Assembly (NCBI GenBank): GCA_937890005.1
Contig: CALBZA010000004.1
Coordinates: 186,001 to 250,000, forward strand
Origin: an uncultured Verrucomicrobia subdivision 3 bacterium
GTDB taxonomy: Bacteria; Verrucomicrobiota; Verrucomicrobiia; Limisphaerales; DASXHY01
Direction of reading: 5' to 3'
DNA: 64,000 nucleotides
Shown here: in pieces, positions 34,611 to 43,960 of the stretch
Numbering within the stretch: position 1 is the first letter of the stretch
Layout of the letters: every line of letters begins with the position of its first letter
Program-made: the position numbers and the translations under genes
The notes under the pieces: generated by a model
The model's input: only the letters and a program-made list of their open reading frames with translations
What the model was told of the DNA's origin: nothing
Database searches by the model: none

Positions 34611-34636
34611 GGTGCAAGCGATTTAACCCTTGCACC
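34611..34636. promoter_or_regulatory. Perfect inverted repeat between cbiM and the TonB receptor
   Basis: GGTGCAAG (34611-34618) and CTTGCACC (34629-34636) form an 8-base inverted repeat with a 10-base gap. It lies 22 bases before the cbiM start, in the divergent promoter region, and may be an operator, possibly of NikR. Confidence 0.45.
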
Positions 34637-34651
34637 ACTGTTGATCGTTTC

Positions 34652-34679
34652 GTAACACGGATGCGAAAAACCGTAACAC
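34652..34679. promoter_or_regulatory. Paired GTAACAC motifs, candidate NikR site
   Basis: GTAACAC occurs at 34652-34658 and 34673-34679, exactly 21 bases apart. A NikR site described for some Deltaproteobacteria has GTAACAC as one half with the same spacing, though the halves there are inverted and here they are direct. The position before the TonB receptor is suitable. Confidence 0.4.
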
Positions 34680-34753
34680 TCGACCAAAGCCGCGGCAAGA
34701 CGGGTTTGTGTTCCGCCCTCATCTTCGAACCCGCAGTCGTCGTCATCGAACAG

Positions 34754-36898
34754 ATGTTGAAACGTCAGAATTCAGATCGAACTCCAACGAAGATCGCGTG
34801 TGGTATTGTGCTCGCATCTTCAGCTGCAATTGCCGCAACAGCACAGGAAACGAACGGCGCCACGAACGGAACTCAACACCTGCCGGAGCTCGTCGTCGAA
34901 GGCCGGGCGGAAGATCTGACCGGTGTTGCGGTTTCAGCAGCCCAGGGAAGCGTGGGGGCGCAGCAGTTGCGGGAACGGCCGATTCTTCGAACAGGCGAAG
35001 TTCTCGAAGCCGTTCCGGGCGTTATCATCACCCAGCACGCCGGAGGAGGAAAAGCGAACCAGTATTTTCTGCGCGGATTCAACCTCGATCACGGCACGGA
35101 TTTTATCACGCTCATTGACGGCATGCCCGTGAACCTTCCGACACATGGCCATGGGCAGGGATATTCGGATCTGAACTTCATCATCCCGGAACTCGTCCGG
35201 CGGGTGGATTATCAGAAGGGCGTTTATTACGCCGAAAATGGCGACTTTTCTTCAGCGGGCTCGGCTCGATTGGAAACGTTCCGAACATTGGATCACGATC
35301 TCGCCGTGGTGGAAGGCGGCATGTACGGGTATGCGCGCGGCGTATTTGCGTCATCGCCGAAAGTGGGATCCGGTCATCTGCTGTATGGAATCGAAGCGTT
35401 TCATCATGATGGTCCGTGGAAACGACCGGACGCTTTTCAGCGATTCAACGGCATTCTGGCCTACAGCGAGGGCGACGACACTCTTGGCTATAGCATCACG
35501 GCGCGCGGGTATCATGGAAAATGGAATTCGAGCGATCAGGTGGCCGCAAGCGCCGTGCGCGAGGGAATCGTGCCGCTGTTCGGCTCGTTGAACGGAACGA
35601 CGGGCGGTGATTCGCAGCGATACAGCCTGCAGGCGGAGTGGCATCGGGCTGACGCCAGCTCGGCGACGTGGCTGGCCGCATACGGTTTCTACTACGACAT
35701 GGATCTGTTCTCGGATTTCACCTATTTCCTGACGAGTCCGCAGGGCGACCAGTTTGAACAGACCGACAAACGCTGGACCGGCGGCGGCGAAGCGCGCCAC
35801 ACGTGGTTTGGAAATATCGGCGATGCCGCGATGGAAAATACGGTCGGACTTCAACTGCGCAGCGATTCCATTCGCAACGGACTGTTTCAAACGGTGAACC
35901 GGCGCAGAACCGAAAAGCTCGATTACGACGGCAATCCAATTCCTGCCACGACGCGATCCGATGAAGTCTGGCAATTCAGCATTTCGCCGTTCGTTGAGAA
36001 CCGGATTCAATGGCACGAGAAATTTCGAACCGTGGCGGGACTTCGGGCCGATTATTATCGCTTTGATGTTCACAGCCGCAGATCGGAAAACTCCGGAACG
36101 GCCGACGACGCCATTGTGAGTCCGAAACTGACATTGATTGCCGGACCGTGGAAACGAACAGAATTTTATCTGCAAGGCGGCCTGGGCTTTCACAGCAACG
36201 ATGGGCGCGGGACAACGACGCGCGTGGATCCGGTGACTGGTTCTCCGACAGATTCTGACGGCAACCCGATTCGGCCCGCTGATCCGTTGGTGCGGACTTA
36301 TGGAGCGGAGATTGGGATGCGGACAACGTGGCTGCCAGGATTGCAAAGCACGCTGTCCTTCTGGTGGCTGGACATCGATTCCGAGCTGCTGTTCGTGGGC
36401 GATGCGGGTGCGACGGAAGTGAGCCGTCCCAGCCGACGTTACGGAGTCGAATGGGCGAACTTCTACAACATCACTCCGGGGCTGACACTTGACGCCGATC
36501 TGTCCTGGTCCCACGCCGAGTTTCGCGATGATGAACCGGGTATCGGCCGTCATATTCCCGGTTCCATTGAAAGTGTGATTGCCGCGGGTATCAGCTACCG
36601 CGCCGATTGTGGATTCTTTTCAAGTCTGCGGCTGCGTTACTTCGGGCCGCGTCCGTTGACTGAAAACAACAGCGTACGCTCGAGTGAAACGATTCTGCTG
36701 AACGCGCAGATTGGATATCGCTTCAACGACACATGGGCCTTTACTGCGGACCTTTTCAATCTCCTCGACCGGCGCGATCAGGACATCACTTATTTCTACG
36801 AATCCCGCGTTTCGCCCGGGCAAGCCGCGTCCGAGCAGGTGCATTTTCATCCGGTTGAGCCGATTCAAGTTCGATTCGCCGTCACGGCTCGATTCTGA
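34754..36898 (+). CDS. TonB-dependent outer-membrane receptor, probably for a nickel or cobalt chelate
   Basis: This 714-residue protein starts with a signal sequence (IACGIVLASSAAIAATAQ), then a TonB box-like stretch (LPELVVEGRA), a plug domain (about residues 50-160; GEVLEAVPGVIITQHAGGG, NQYFLRGFNLDHGTDF) and a 22-strand beta barrel ending in Phe (VRFAVTARF). Start ATG 34754 was preferred to one at 34661 because it begins a normal signal sequence. The divergent metal ECF transporter and the nikR gene directly after it suggest nickel uptake across the outer membrane. No TonB, ExbB or ExbD gene is in the window. Confidence 0.9.
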   Translation: MLKRQNSDRTPTKIACGIVLASSAAIAATAQETNGATNGTQHLPELVVEGRAEDLTGVAVSAAQGSVGAQQLRERPILRTGEVLEAVPGVIITQHAGGGKANQYFLRGFNLDHGTDFITLIDGMPVNLPTHGHGQGYSDLNFIIPELVRRVDYQKGVYYAENGDFSSAGSARLETFRTLDHDLAVVEGGMYGYARGVFASSPKVGSGHLLYGIEAFHHDGPWKRPDAFQRFNGILAYSEGDDTLGYSITARGYHGKWNSSDQVAASAVREGIVPLFGSLNGTTGGDSQRYSLQAEWHRADASSATWLAAYGFYYDMDLFSDFTYFLTSPQGDQFEQTDKRWTGGGEARHTWFGNIGDAAMENTVGLQLRSDSIRNGLFQTVNRRRTEKLDYDGNPIPATTRSDEVWQFSISPFVENRIQWHEKFRTVAGLRADYYRFDVHSRRSENSGTADDAIVSPKLTLIAGPWKRTEFYLQGGLGFHSNDGRGTTTRVDPVTGSPTDSDGNPIRPADPLVRTYGAEIGMRTTWLPGLQSTLSFWWLDIDSELLFVGDAGATEVSRPSRRYGVEWANFYNITPGLTLDADLSWSHAEFRDDEPGIGRHIPGSIESVIAAGISYRADCGFFSSLRLRYFGPRPLTENNSVRSSETILLNAQIGYRFNDTWAFTADLFNLLDRRDQDITYFYESRVSPGQAASEQVHFHPVEPIQVRFAVTARF

Positions 36899-36944
36899 TT
36901 CGCGCAGCGGGTGGAATGACACCATTTGCCGATTTGAACAAACT

Positions 36945-36974
36945 TTGACATGCGCGCGCGCCGGGTTCTAGGCT
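36945..36974 (+). promoter_or_regulatory. Candidate promoter of nikR
   Basis: TTGACA at 36945-36950 and TAGGCT at 36969-36974 are 18 bases apart. The second box ends only 7 bases before the nikR ATG, so a transcript from it would have almost no leader. The -10 match is weak. Confidence 0.3.
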
Positions 36975-36981
36975 CGACGCC

Positions 36982-37410
36982 ATGAAGTCTGAATCCGTCA
37001 GCCGTTTCAGCGTGTCGCTTCCCGCCGATCTGCTCCGGCAACTTGACCGGATGGCGAAGGAAAAGGGATATGACAACCGGTCACTGGCAATTGCGGACAT
37101 GATCCGGTCCGAGCTGGTGGAACACCGTCAGCGCGACGGCAAAACCGAAATCGTTGGCACCATCACGCTCGTGTACGACCATCACAAACTTCACGTTCAG
37201 GAAACGCTCACGGACATTCAGCACGATCACCACGACGTCATCCTTTCCACGATTCACGTGCATCTCGACCATCACAACTGCCTCGAGGTGTTGTTGGTGC
37301 GCGGGCAGGCGAGCGTGGTGAAACGCATTGCCGACCAGTTGATCGCTGCGAAGGGTGTGAAGCACGGAAAACTCACGGTCACGACCACCGGAAAGGATCT
37401 ACCCTCGTGA
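36982..37410 (+). CDS. nikR: Nickel-responsive regulator NikR
   Basis: NikR is a ribbon-helix-helix repressor that binds DNA when loaded with Ni2+. The 142-residue protein has the ribbon-helix-helix region (RFSVSLPADLLRQLDRM, DNRSLAIADMIRSEL; residues 8-45) and an ACT-like metal domain. Likely Ni ligands are His81, His92, His94 and Cys100 (IHVHLDHHNCLEV), which align with His76, His87, His89 and Cys95 of the E. coli protein. It follows the TonB receptor by 83 bases. It probably represses the receptor and the divergent ECF operon. Confidence 0.95.
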   Translation: MKSESVSRFSVSLPADLLRQLDRMAKEKGYDNRSLAIADMIRSELVEHRQRDGKTEIVGTITLVYDHHKLHVQETLTDIQHDHHDVILSTIHVHLDHHNCLEVLLVRGQASVVKRIADQLIAAKGVKHGKLTVTTTGKDLPS

Positions 37411-37449
37411 CTTCATTTGCGCCGCGGCAACGGCGTGCTTAATTGCGAC

Positions 37450-37818
37450 ATGAAAACGATTGCAATCATCGGCGCATCCAACAACCGCCAGAAGTATGGC
37501 AACAAGGCGGTCCGCGCGTTTCTGCAACAGGGTTACGAGGTTTACCCGGTGAACCCGAACGAAGCGGAAGTGGAAGGTCTCACGGCTTTCAAGAGTATTC
37601 GTGACGTTCCCGTTCGGCCGCAGATGATCAGCGTGTATGTGCCGCCGCCGACGCTGCTGAAGCTGTTGCCGGACATCGCCGCGCGGGGTTGCGATGAGCT
37701 TTGGTTGAATCCGGGAACGGAATCGGACGAAGTGCTCGCCGAAGCGGAACGGCTTGATCTGAATGTGATTCAGGCGTGCAGCATCGTTGGGGTAGGCGTT
37801 TCGCCATCGCAGCTTTAA
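37450..37818 (+). CDS. CoA-binding domain protein
   Basis: This 122-residue protein has the Rossmann-type CoA-binding fold: MKTIAIIGASNNRQKYGNKA, YEVYPVNPNEAEVEGL, and ARGCDELWLNPGTESDE near residue 80. Similar proteins (YccU/CoA_binding_2) are small and stand alone; their role is unclear, and some are linked to acyl-CoA metabolism. The ATG at 37450 gives the family N-terminus. A longer start would lie within the nikR tail region. It converges on the chemoreceptor gene. Confidence 0.88.
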   Translation: MKTIAIIGASNNRQKYGNKAVRAFLQQGYEVYPVNPNEAEVEGLTAFKSIRDVPVRPQMISVYVPPPTLLKLLPDIAARGCDELWLNPGTESDEVLAEAERLDLNVIQACSIVGVGVSPSQL

Positions 37819-37839
37819 ATCCACCAATAGACCGTAGGA

Positions 37840-40335
37840 TCAGCTTCTCCCAGCAAATCGCACCTGCTTTTTTGGACACGCCGCTGCACAACTTCTGAGC
37901 GACGTATCGACGGAGCAGATGTGATTGGTCAGCCAGTCACCGACGAGTCGTCGAAGATCCAGCAACAGCCGGACGGAGGCGCCCTGCTTTTCAAACGCAT
38001 CCAACAGCTTCTGGAAGTCTGCGAGAAATTTTTTGTGCGCCAGTTTGTTCTTCGCGGACGCAGCGCAACCGTGTCGATCCATCAGATCTTCCTCGTGTGC
38101 GAAATGGGTCTTTGCATAGTCGCCGAGGAAATTCAGCATGCGTCGCAGTTCACTGACGGCTGTACCCTGCCGGCAGGCGCGATGCAGCTCATTGATCATG
38201 GCGATCAACTGGAGATGCTGGTCGTCAATCTCGGGAACGCCTGTGGACATCCTTGCCTGGTCCCAAACGATCAGATTGTCGGGATCGGAATGCGCAGCTG
38301 ACGCTGCCGACTGGTTGTTGTCCGTCTCGCCGGTGTCGTCAGAGCCGTGTTGCCTCAGCATGTCGTCGAGATTTCCCCCGGTCACGATATGAACCAGTTC
38401 CTCAAGCGACTGTCGCATGTGATCGGCCTGTGCATTCAATTGGACGGCCGCGGCCGCGCTTTGATCGGCCGTGGCGGTGTTCGTCTGAGTTACCCGATCC
38501 ATCCGGCTGACAGCGGCATTGATCTGTCCGATGCCATCGGTTTGCTCCCGGGATGCTTGCGCCACTTCGGTGACAAGCTCATCCAGCTGGCGTGATTTTG
38601 CGACGATGTCATTCAGCGCCTGCGCCACTTTTCCACTGATGACGACGCCTTGTGCGGTGCGTTCGATCGCGCCCTGAATTTTCGCCGCGGTTTCTTTTGC
38701 CGCCTGTGCGCTTCGTTGGGCTAGGTTGCGCACTTCATCGGCCACGACGGCGAAACCCATTCCCGCTTCCCCGGCGCGCGCCGCTTCCACTGCGGCGTTC
38801 AAGGCGAGAATGTTCGTCTGGAATGCAATCTCATCGATCGTGTTGATGATCTTCGTGATGTCATCGCCGGATTCCTTGATGGCGCCCATGGCGACGTTCA
38901 TCTCCTGCATGTCCGCGGCGCCACGGTCCGCAGCCACGCGGGTCTGTTTGGCCAGCTCGTTTGCTTTTTGGGCATTCTGCGAATTGCGCTGCGTCATGGA
39001 GGAAATCACCGCCAGCGACCCGCTGCATTCGCTGAGGGCCGTCATCTGATGCGTGGTTCCTTCGGCAAGAGAACGGCTGACGGATGAAACCTGGTTTGCT
39101 GCGTCCAACGTGTCCTCGGTGCCACGGCTGAGTCGTCGGACGATTCCGATCACCGGTCGCGTAATGCCGAGCGAGAGGAAGTAACTGAACGCAATTCCGA
39201 GGCAGCCGACAGCGATTCCAGCGATCGCCGCCCAACGAACAACCCGATTGATGGAGCCCGCGACGTTCTCAATGATCGGATCAAAATCGTCCTCCGAACC
39301 GATTGCTGTGATGATCCAGTCCCATGGCGCAAAGTAGGACGCAACGGCGAAGCAGTTTCGATCTTTCGATTCGTCGTCCGCATTCAACGAAAAGAATTCC
39401 GGAGACAAATTGTTCGCCGATGCCCGCGTCGCTTTCGAAACGATGGACTCGATGACCGAGAGTGGAACTTGTGAGACGCCGTCCCGTGCCGGGATTAGCA
39501 GCTTTCCCCGATTATCCGATTTGCCACCCATGATGAGAACGTGTCCCGTGGTGCCAATTGTCAGTTTGCGGATGCTTTCATGCAGGTGCTCGTTCATTTC
39601 TCCCATGGCGACACCGACGTAGAGCATGCCGATCACGCGGGTTTTGTCCTCGTTCCAGATCGGCTCGTAACAGGCGGCGTGATAATCATTCACGACAAAT
39701 GCCCGGCCACGGTAGGTTTTGCCATTCAGCACGGCGTCGAGCACAGGATTGGAGGAGCCGTCCGGATTTCGCCTGGGAATGTAGGTTCCTATCGCGCGCG
39801 TGCCGTTGGTGTTCAGAACGCTGGTGCAGACGCGGATCATATCGCCTTCCTCGTTCATTCGCTGGAACACGGTGCAAAAATCACGGGTGAGATGCTTCAC
39901 ATCATCGACGATGAGCGACTTCGCGCTCGCGGATGTATTCTGACCGAGCCATTTTCCGCCCAGCAGCATTTTCGGAAGGCGCACGGATTGGCTCTTTTTC
40001 GAAACCTGATTGATGGCGTTCCATTCGACCGTTTCATCGCTGAATGCGACCGAGCCTTCCTTCGCCATAAGTTCCCAGGCGATCCCGATGTCGTGGGTGA
40101 GGCGGGATTGGTTGCGTTGCTCGAAGGCGTCGCAGTTCAAATAGACCGACTGGATCACCTTGCCCGCTTCGGCGACGGCCTGTTCGCGCACCTGCTGGGT
40201 CATGGTCCGCTGCAGAATTCCGCGCTGGAGAAAAACAGTGGTGAGGAAAGCGAGTGTGGACAGGAGAACCAACCCAACTCCGGTTAATGTGATCTTGGTG
40301 CTGATTTTCACGAGATTCTTCAACTGCGCGCACAC
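37840..40335 (-). CDS. Methyl-accepting chemotaxis protein with a C-terminal hemerythrin domain
   Basis: This 831-residue chemoreceptor has a membrane segment (TLTGVGLVLLSTLAFLTTVF), a large periplasmic Cache-type sensor (about residues 45-365), a second segment (WAAIAGIAVGCLGIAFSYFL) and the signalling domain with the hairpin tip EIAFQTNILALNAAVEAARA. The last 130 residues are a bacteriohemerythrin. Six diiron ligands fit (His in DDQH; His and Glu in HFAHEED; His767; His and Asp in NHICSVD), but the position normally held by His is Asn763 (NKLAHKKF). The start GTG at 40335 precedes a normal signal anchor. Oxygen sensing is likely. No other che gene is near. Confidence 0.92.
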   Translation of the reverse strand: MCAQLKNLVKISTKITLTGVGLVLLSTLAFLTTVFLQRGILQRTMTQQVREQAVAEAGKVIQSVYLNCDAFEQRNQSRLTHDIGIAWELMAKEGSVAFSDETVEWNAINQVSKKSQSVRLPKMLLGGKWLGQNTSASAKSLIVDDVKHLTRDFCTVFQRMNEEGDMIRVCTSVLNTNGTRAIGTYIPRRNPDGSSNPVLDAVLNGKTYRGRAFVVNDYHAACYEPIWNEDKTRVIGMLYVGVAMGEMNEHLHESIRKLTIGTTGHVLIMGGKSDNRGKLLIPARDGVSQVPLSVIESIVSKATRASANNLSPEFFSLNADDESKDRNCFAVASYFAPWDWIITAIGSEDDFDPIIENVAGSINRVVRWAAIAGIAVGCLGIAFSYFLSLGITRPVIGIVRRLSRGTEDTLDAANQVSSVSRSLAEGTTHQMTALSECSGSLAVISSMTQRNSQNAQKANELAKQTRVAADRGAADMQEMNVAMGAIKESGDDITKIINTIDEIAFQTNILALNAAVEAARAGEAGMGFAVVADEVRNLAQRSAQAAKETAAKIQGAIERTAQGVVISGKVAQALNDIVAKSRQLDELVTEVAQASREQTDGIGQINAAVSRMDRVTQTNTATADQSAAAAVQLNAQADHMRQSLEELVHIVTGGNLDDMLRQHGSDDTGETDNNQSAASAAHSDPDNLIVWDQARMSTGVPEIDDQHLQLIAMINELHRACRQGTAVSELRRMLNFLGDYAKTHFAHEEDLMDRHGCAASAKNKLAHKKFLADFQKLLDAFEKQGASVRLLLDLRRLVGDWLTNHICSVDTSLRSCAAACPKKQVRFAGRS

Positions 40336-40434
40336 GCCGTCGTCGTAAAAGAGCCCAACAAGGGCGGGTTAAACTGACCACCGGGACGACGCACAAAACT
40401 GTGCCAAGCGACTATCGGATTTGCCCTGTGCCGC

Positions 40435-40455
40435 TTGACAAACCTTCGTTGTCAA
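40435..40455. promoter_or_regulatory. Inverted repeat TTGACAA-N7-TTGTCAA
   Basis: TTGACAA at 40435-40441 and TTGTCAA at 40449-40455 form a perfect 7-base inverted repeat between the divergent chemoreceptor and subtilase genes. TTGACA also fits a -35 box for the plus strand. No -10 box is obvious, so its role, operator or hairpin, is open. The rest of 40336-40592 shows nothing else. Confidence 0.35.
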
Positions 40456-40592
40456 AGTCTGACCGTTTTTTGTTCCCACTGGTGCAGAACACGCGGCATG
40501 TCCCGCCACGCACATGTGCATCGGTTTAGGGTCGAACCCTTACGGAATTCGCCCAATGGAATGGAGCGTCGTTTTCCCGTTGGATCAGAGAG

Positions 40593-42194
40593 ATGATTTC
40601 GACGTGTAGTTCCGGTGTTTCGCAAAAGGGTTTTCAGACGCTTCCTTGGCGGCGTTGGGTTGGATGGTTGATCCTCGTGATTTCAGGAACGATTGCGTCG
40701 GACGCATTGGCCGTGATTCGTCCTCCTGTGACGAATTCGTTCCGATCGGATCGTGTGCTGGTGAAATTCCGTGAAACGGTCGATGAACCCGCTCAAGTCA
40801 AGGCCCGGCAGAATGTGAATGCAAAGTTGCATCGGAAGTTCACGAAGCTGGGAGATGTTCAAGTGCTTCAACTTCCCCGGGGCGCTGATGTGCAGCGCGA
40901 AGTGGAACGGCTGCGATCCAATCCTGCAGTGGAATTCGCCGAACCGGACTTCATTCTGAGCGCCGCGCGTGTTCCCAACGAACCCCGTTATTTCGATGGC
41001 TCACTCTACTTCCTTTACAACTGGGGCCAGCTGGGTGGCACGGCAGGTTGCGATATCGACGCGGCGGCAGGATGGGATTTTGCGACGGATGCGTCGTCGG
41101 TGATCGTGTCGATAATGGACACAGGAACCCGCGTCACACACGAGGACCTGGCCGAGAATCTTTGGGTGAATCCGGGTGAAATTCCAGGGAACGGAATCGA
41201 TGACGACGGGAATGGTTACGTCGATGACGTGCATGGAATCAACGCGCGCGACGGGAACGGCGATCTGACGGACACGTTCGGTCATGGAACCCACGTGGCG
41301 GGGATTTTTGGCGCGGTCGGCAACAACGGCATCGGCGTTGTGGGTACAGCGTGGCGCGCGCGGATCATGACCTGCAAGTTTCTCGACAATCAGTTGCAGG
41401 GATCGGTGTCAGACGCATTGGAATGCATCGAATATTCCCGAGTGAACGGCGCGAGGATCATCAACGCAAGCTGGGGTGGAACGACGAGCGATGTGTGGGG
41501 CTCACAAGCGCTCTACAACGCCATCGACAGCCTGCGGCAACACGGAATCATCTTTGTCGCGGCCGCCGGAAACTTTGCATTGAACAACGATTCCACACCG
41601 CGTTTTTATCCGGCGAGCTTCGATCTCGACAACATCATCGCGGTCGCCGCAACCACGCGCGACGATGAAATCACGCACTTCTCCGACTATGGGCTTGAAA
41701 GCGTCGATCTCGCCGCGCCCGGCTACATCATTCTTTCCACATGGGCGGATGATGACAGTTCCTATGCGTTGGATGACGGAACATCGATGTCCACGCCGCA
41801 GGTCGCCGCAGCGTGTGCGCTGGCATGGAGCCTGTATCCGACGAGCACGTATCAACAGATCATCCAGCGTGTATTGAATGGAACCGATCCGATTCCGAGA
41901 TTGGCAGGCAAGTGTAAAACCGGCGGCCGGTTGAATCTCTACAAAGTGTTAAGCCAGCCGGGACCTTTGCCGCCGACGGGGACTCAACCTGTATTGAGCG
42001 TGAGAGGAACGGAGCCGGGGAAGTTTCTCTTTCGAGTCACGGGCACGCCGGGCAGTTCGTTTGAACTGCAGTCCAGTTCGGATCTGGAGGACTGGTCTCC
42101 GGGAAAAACGTTTCAGATGCCGGAAAGCGGCCAGCTCGACATGTCGGATATCGTGGATGGAGAAGCGCGATTTTATCGAGCAGTTCTGAAATGA
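40593..42194 (+). CDS. Secreted subtilisin-like serine protease (S8 family)
   Basis: This 533-residue protein has a signal sequence (WVGWLILVISGTIASDALA), a propeptide with an I9-like stretch (DRVLVKFRETVDEPAQ), and an S8 domain with the catalytic triad Asp176 (SIMDTGTRV), His231 (GHGTHVAGI) and Ser398 (GTSMSTPQVA). NASWGG and VAAAGNF mark the oxyanion region and substrate pocket. The last 70 residues form a beta-rich domain with FELQSSSDLEDWSPG, which is common at the end of secreted Verrucomicrobiota proteins. The start follows a purine-rich site (ATCAGAGAG). It likely degrades extracellular protein. Confidence 0.94.
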   Translation: MISTCSSGVSQKGFQTLPWRRWVGWLILVISGTIASDALAVIRPPVTNSFRSDRVLVKFRETVDEPAQVKARQNVNAKLHRKFTKLGDVQVLQLPRGADVQREVERLRSNPAVEFAEPDFILSAARVPNEPRYFDGSLYFLYNWGQLGGTAGCDIDAAAGWDFATDASSVIVSIMDTGTRVTHEDLAENLWVNPGEIPGNGIDDDGNGYVDDVHGINARDGNGDLTDTFGHGTHVAGIFGAVGNNGIGVVGTAWRARIMTCKFLDNQLQGSVSDALECIEYSRVNGARIINASWGGTTSDVWGSQALYNAIDSLRQHGIIFVAAAGNFALNNDSTPRFYPASFDLDNIIAVAATTRDDEITHFSDYGLESVDLAAPGYIILSTWADDDSSYALDDGTSMSTPQVAAACALAWSLYPTSTYQQIIQRVLNGTDPIPRLAGKCKTGGRLNLYKVLSQPGPLPPTGTQPVLSVRGTEPGKFLFRVTGTPGSSFELQSSSDLEDWSPGKTFQMPESGQLDMSDIVDGEARFYRAVLK

Positions 42195-42250
42195 GCTGTG
42201 TGGCGTTGCAATGGCACCGCACAATGGCCGCCGACCGTCACTACCGGTAT

Positions 42251-43741
42251 TCACTCTCGTCCGGCTTCTTTCACCTGAATGTATTTGCGGAGCACGAGAA
42301 TCCCGATTGGCGTAACCATCGCCATGCAACCGATGATAAGCCACATTGTTGCCGAATTGCGCGGACCTTCCGCGGGGCAGAACCGGTTGAGCATGAAACC
42401 TGAAAGACTGCCCACCACGAACTTCGCCAGAAAGTAAGGCAGAAAAGACATCGCCATGTAGGAAGCCTCCTGGCCTTTTGGTGCAATCGCTGCGGCGTAT
42501 TCGTAAAGGCGCGGCGACCACAAGGCTTCACCCAGCGAGAGAAGGACAACAAACAGAACAATCGAGACCAGCCAGGGATTCACTTCGCCCGGCACATTCA
42601 GCCAGACGCTCCCGATGAGATGCCCAAGCCATCCATTGGCCAGCGGTTGAAACCATTGAACCGGCAGCGCCAGAATGAAAACCGAACTCGCGGCAACGAA
42701 GGTTCCAATCATCACCATGCGATACGCGGTAAACCGGCTCGTCAACGCGCCGCAGATTGGAACCAGCACGAGAATGATCGCGGAGTTCAACACGGAATAG
42801 AGCTTTCCAATCGGCGCGCCCGGTCCAATTTCCCGCAGGCCGAACTTCGGAAACGTGAACTGCATGTGATAGCCGATGAGCCGCACACCAACCACCAGCA
42901 GCATGAGCGCAAGAAAGCGGTAGAGCGCCGGCTGCCGGAGAAGATTGACGAGAATGCTCCAGGTTTTCGAAGCCGTGGTGCGAATGGTCTCGACTATGGC
43001 AGTGAACGGATTCGCTGCGCCGCGCGCAATGTCATCACGCGGAGTGATCACTACGCCCTCCTCCGTTGCCTCCACACCTTCACGCAGGAACAGCCACGCT
43101 ATGATCAATCCAGGAATCGTGAACAACACACTTCCCAGAATCAGCACGCGATAGGTGCTGATCGATTCGCCCCAGAGGGGCACCGTCCATGTGCCGCTCT
43201 CTCCCAGAATCGTTCTCACTTTGTCGAAGAGAAGGCCTGCGATCAGAAAGCCGAGATTCATCAACGCGTAGTAAAGTGAGAACGCGAGCGATCTCTGACT
43301 GGCTGTGGAGTAGCGCCGCATCGCCGCGCTCATGACCGGTCCCATCAAAGCCAGTCCGAACGCGAGCAGGAAAAGTCCGAACGGAATGGCAATCCACGAA
43401 ACGTTGAATACCGTCATGATCACGCGGCTGACCAGACAAACCCAGAATCCAAGGAGAAACGTACGACGAATTCCCGCGGCATCCGTGAGCGACCCCACCA
43501 TCACCGTGGCCAGTGTCACCACGGTGGAATAAGCGCCAATCATCGCGCCGGCTTTTGCATCACTGAATCCGAGATCGTGTGAAAGCCACAGGCTCAGGAC
43601 CGACGACGCACCAAGTCCGTAAGCAATGTTCTCCAGCACGTAAGCCGCGAGAATGATCCACAGCTCGCGCGGTGCAGATCGGAGCATCGCGAAGCGCGCA
43701 AAGAAACCGGGGGAATCAGATCGAGGCGCCTGATCACTCAT
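42251..43741 (-). CDS. MFS transporter
   Basis: This 496-residue inner-membrane protein has about 12 membrane segments: ELWIILAAYVLENIAYGLGA, MIGAYSTVVTLATVMVGSLT, IPFGLFLLAFGLALMGPV and later ones. A cytoplasmic loop of about 60 residues near the middle joins the two halves. LTDAAGIRRTFLLG fits the conserved MFS loop between segments 2 and 3. The second half has FLPYFLAKFVVGSLSGFML. It resembles the peptide/POT-like group, but the substrate is unknown. It converges on the subtilase gene with 56 bases between; transport of peptides from that protease is possible but only an inference. Confidence 0.85.
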   Translation of the reverse strand: MSDQAPRSDSPGFFARFAMLRSAPRELWIILAAYVLENIAYGLGASSVLSLWLSHDLGFSDAKAGAMIGAYSTVVTLATVMVGSLTDAAGIRRTFLLGFWVCLVSRVIMTVFNVSWIAIPFGLFLLAFGLALMGPVMSAAMRRYSTASQRSLAFSLYYALMNLGFLIAGLLFDKVRTILGESGTWTVPLWGESISTYRVLILGSVLFTIPGLIIAWLFLREGVEATEEGVVITPRDDIARGAANPFTAIVETIRTTASKTWSILVNLLRQPALYRFLALMLLVVGVRLIGYHMQFTFPKFGLREIGPGAPIGKLYSVLNSAIILVLVPICGALTSRFTAYRMVMIGTFVAASSVFILALPVQWFQPLANGWLGHLIGSVWLNVPGEVNPWLVSIVLFVVLLSLGEALWSPRLYEYAAAIAPKGQEASYMAMSFLPYFLAKFVVGSLSGFMLNRFCPAEGPRNSATMWLIIGCMAMVTPIGILVLRKYIQVKEAGRE

Positions 43742-43757
43742 ATAACGGCAGTCCCAC

Positions 43758-43960
43758 CATCGCAGAGCGATGAAATGCCCGTATCGTGGACTTCAGACCA
43801 CGGTGAAAGCGAAAGCACGTCACGTCGCACAGCGACGGTTGAGCGGATGAATGAATGAACTCAATAGCTGCTCCGCAATGCGTCTCCCGCGATGGCTTCA
43901 TTCGCGGGCTGAAACCTTCCGCTGCTTTCAGTTCATCGCTCCGTGCTTCGACGGAATGCG
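43758..43960. repeat. REP-like hairpin array between MFS and mutS
   Basis: This gap holds four or more hairpins: CATCGC/GCGATG (43758-43772), CGTGG/CCACG (43785-43802), CGTCGC/GCGACG (43823-43837) and CCCGCGA/TCGCGGG (43887-43909). The CGTCGC-aca-GCGACG type is the usual form of REP sequences in this group, similar to those near the IS200-type transposase at 25.0-25.6 kb. Confidence 0.7.

Noticed and set aside
34590..34753. Cobalamin or NiCo riboswitch before the ECF transporter
   Set aside because: The region is short and none of the conserved riboswitch motifs is visible; protein operators are more likely.
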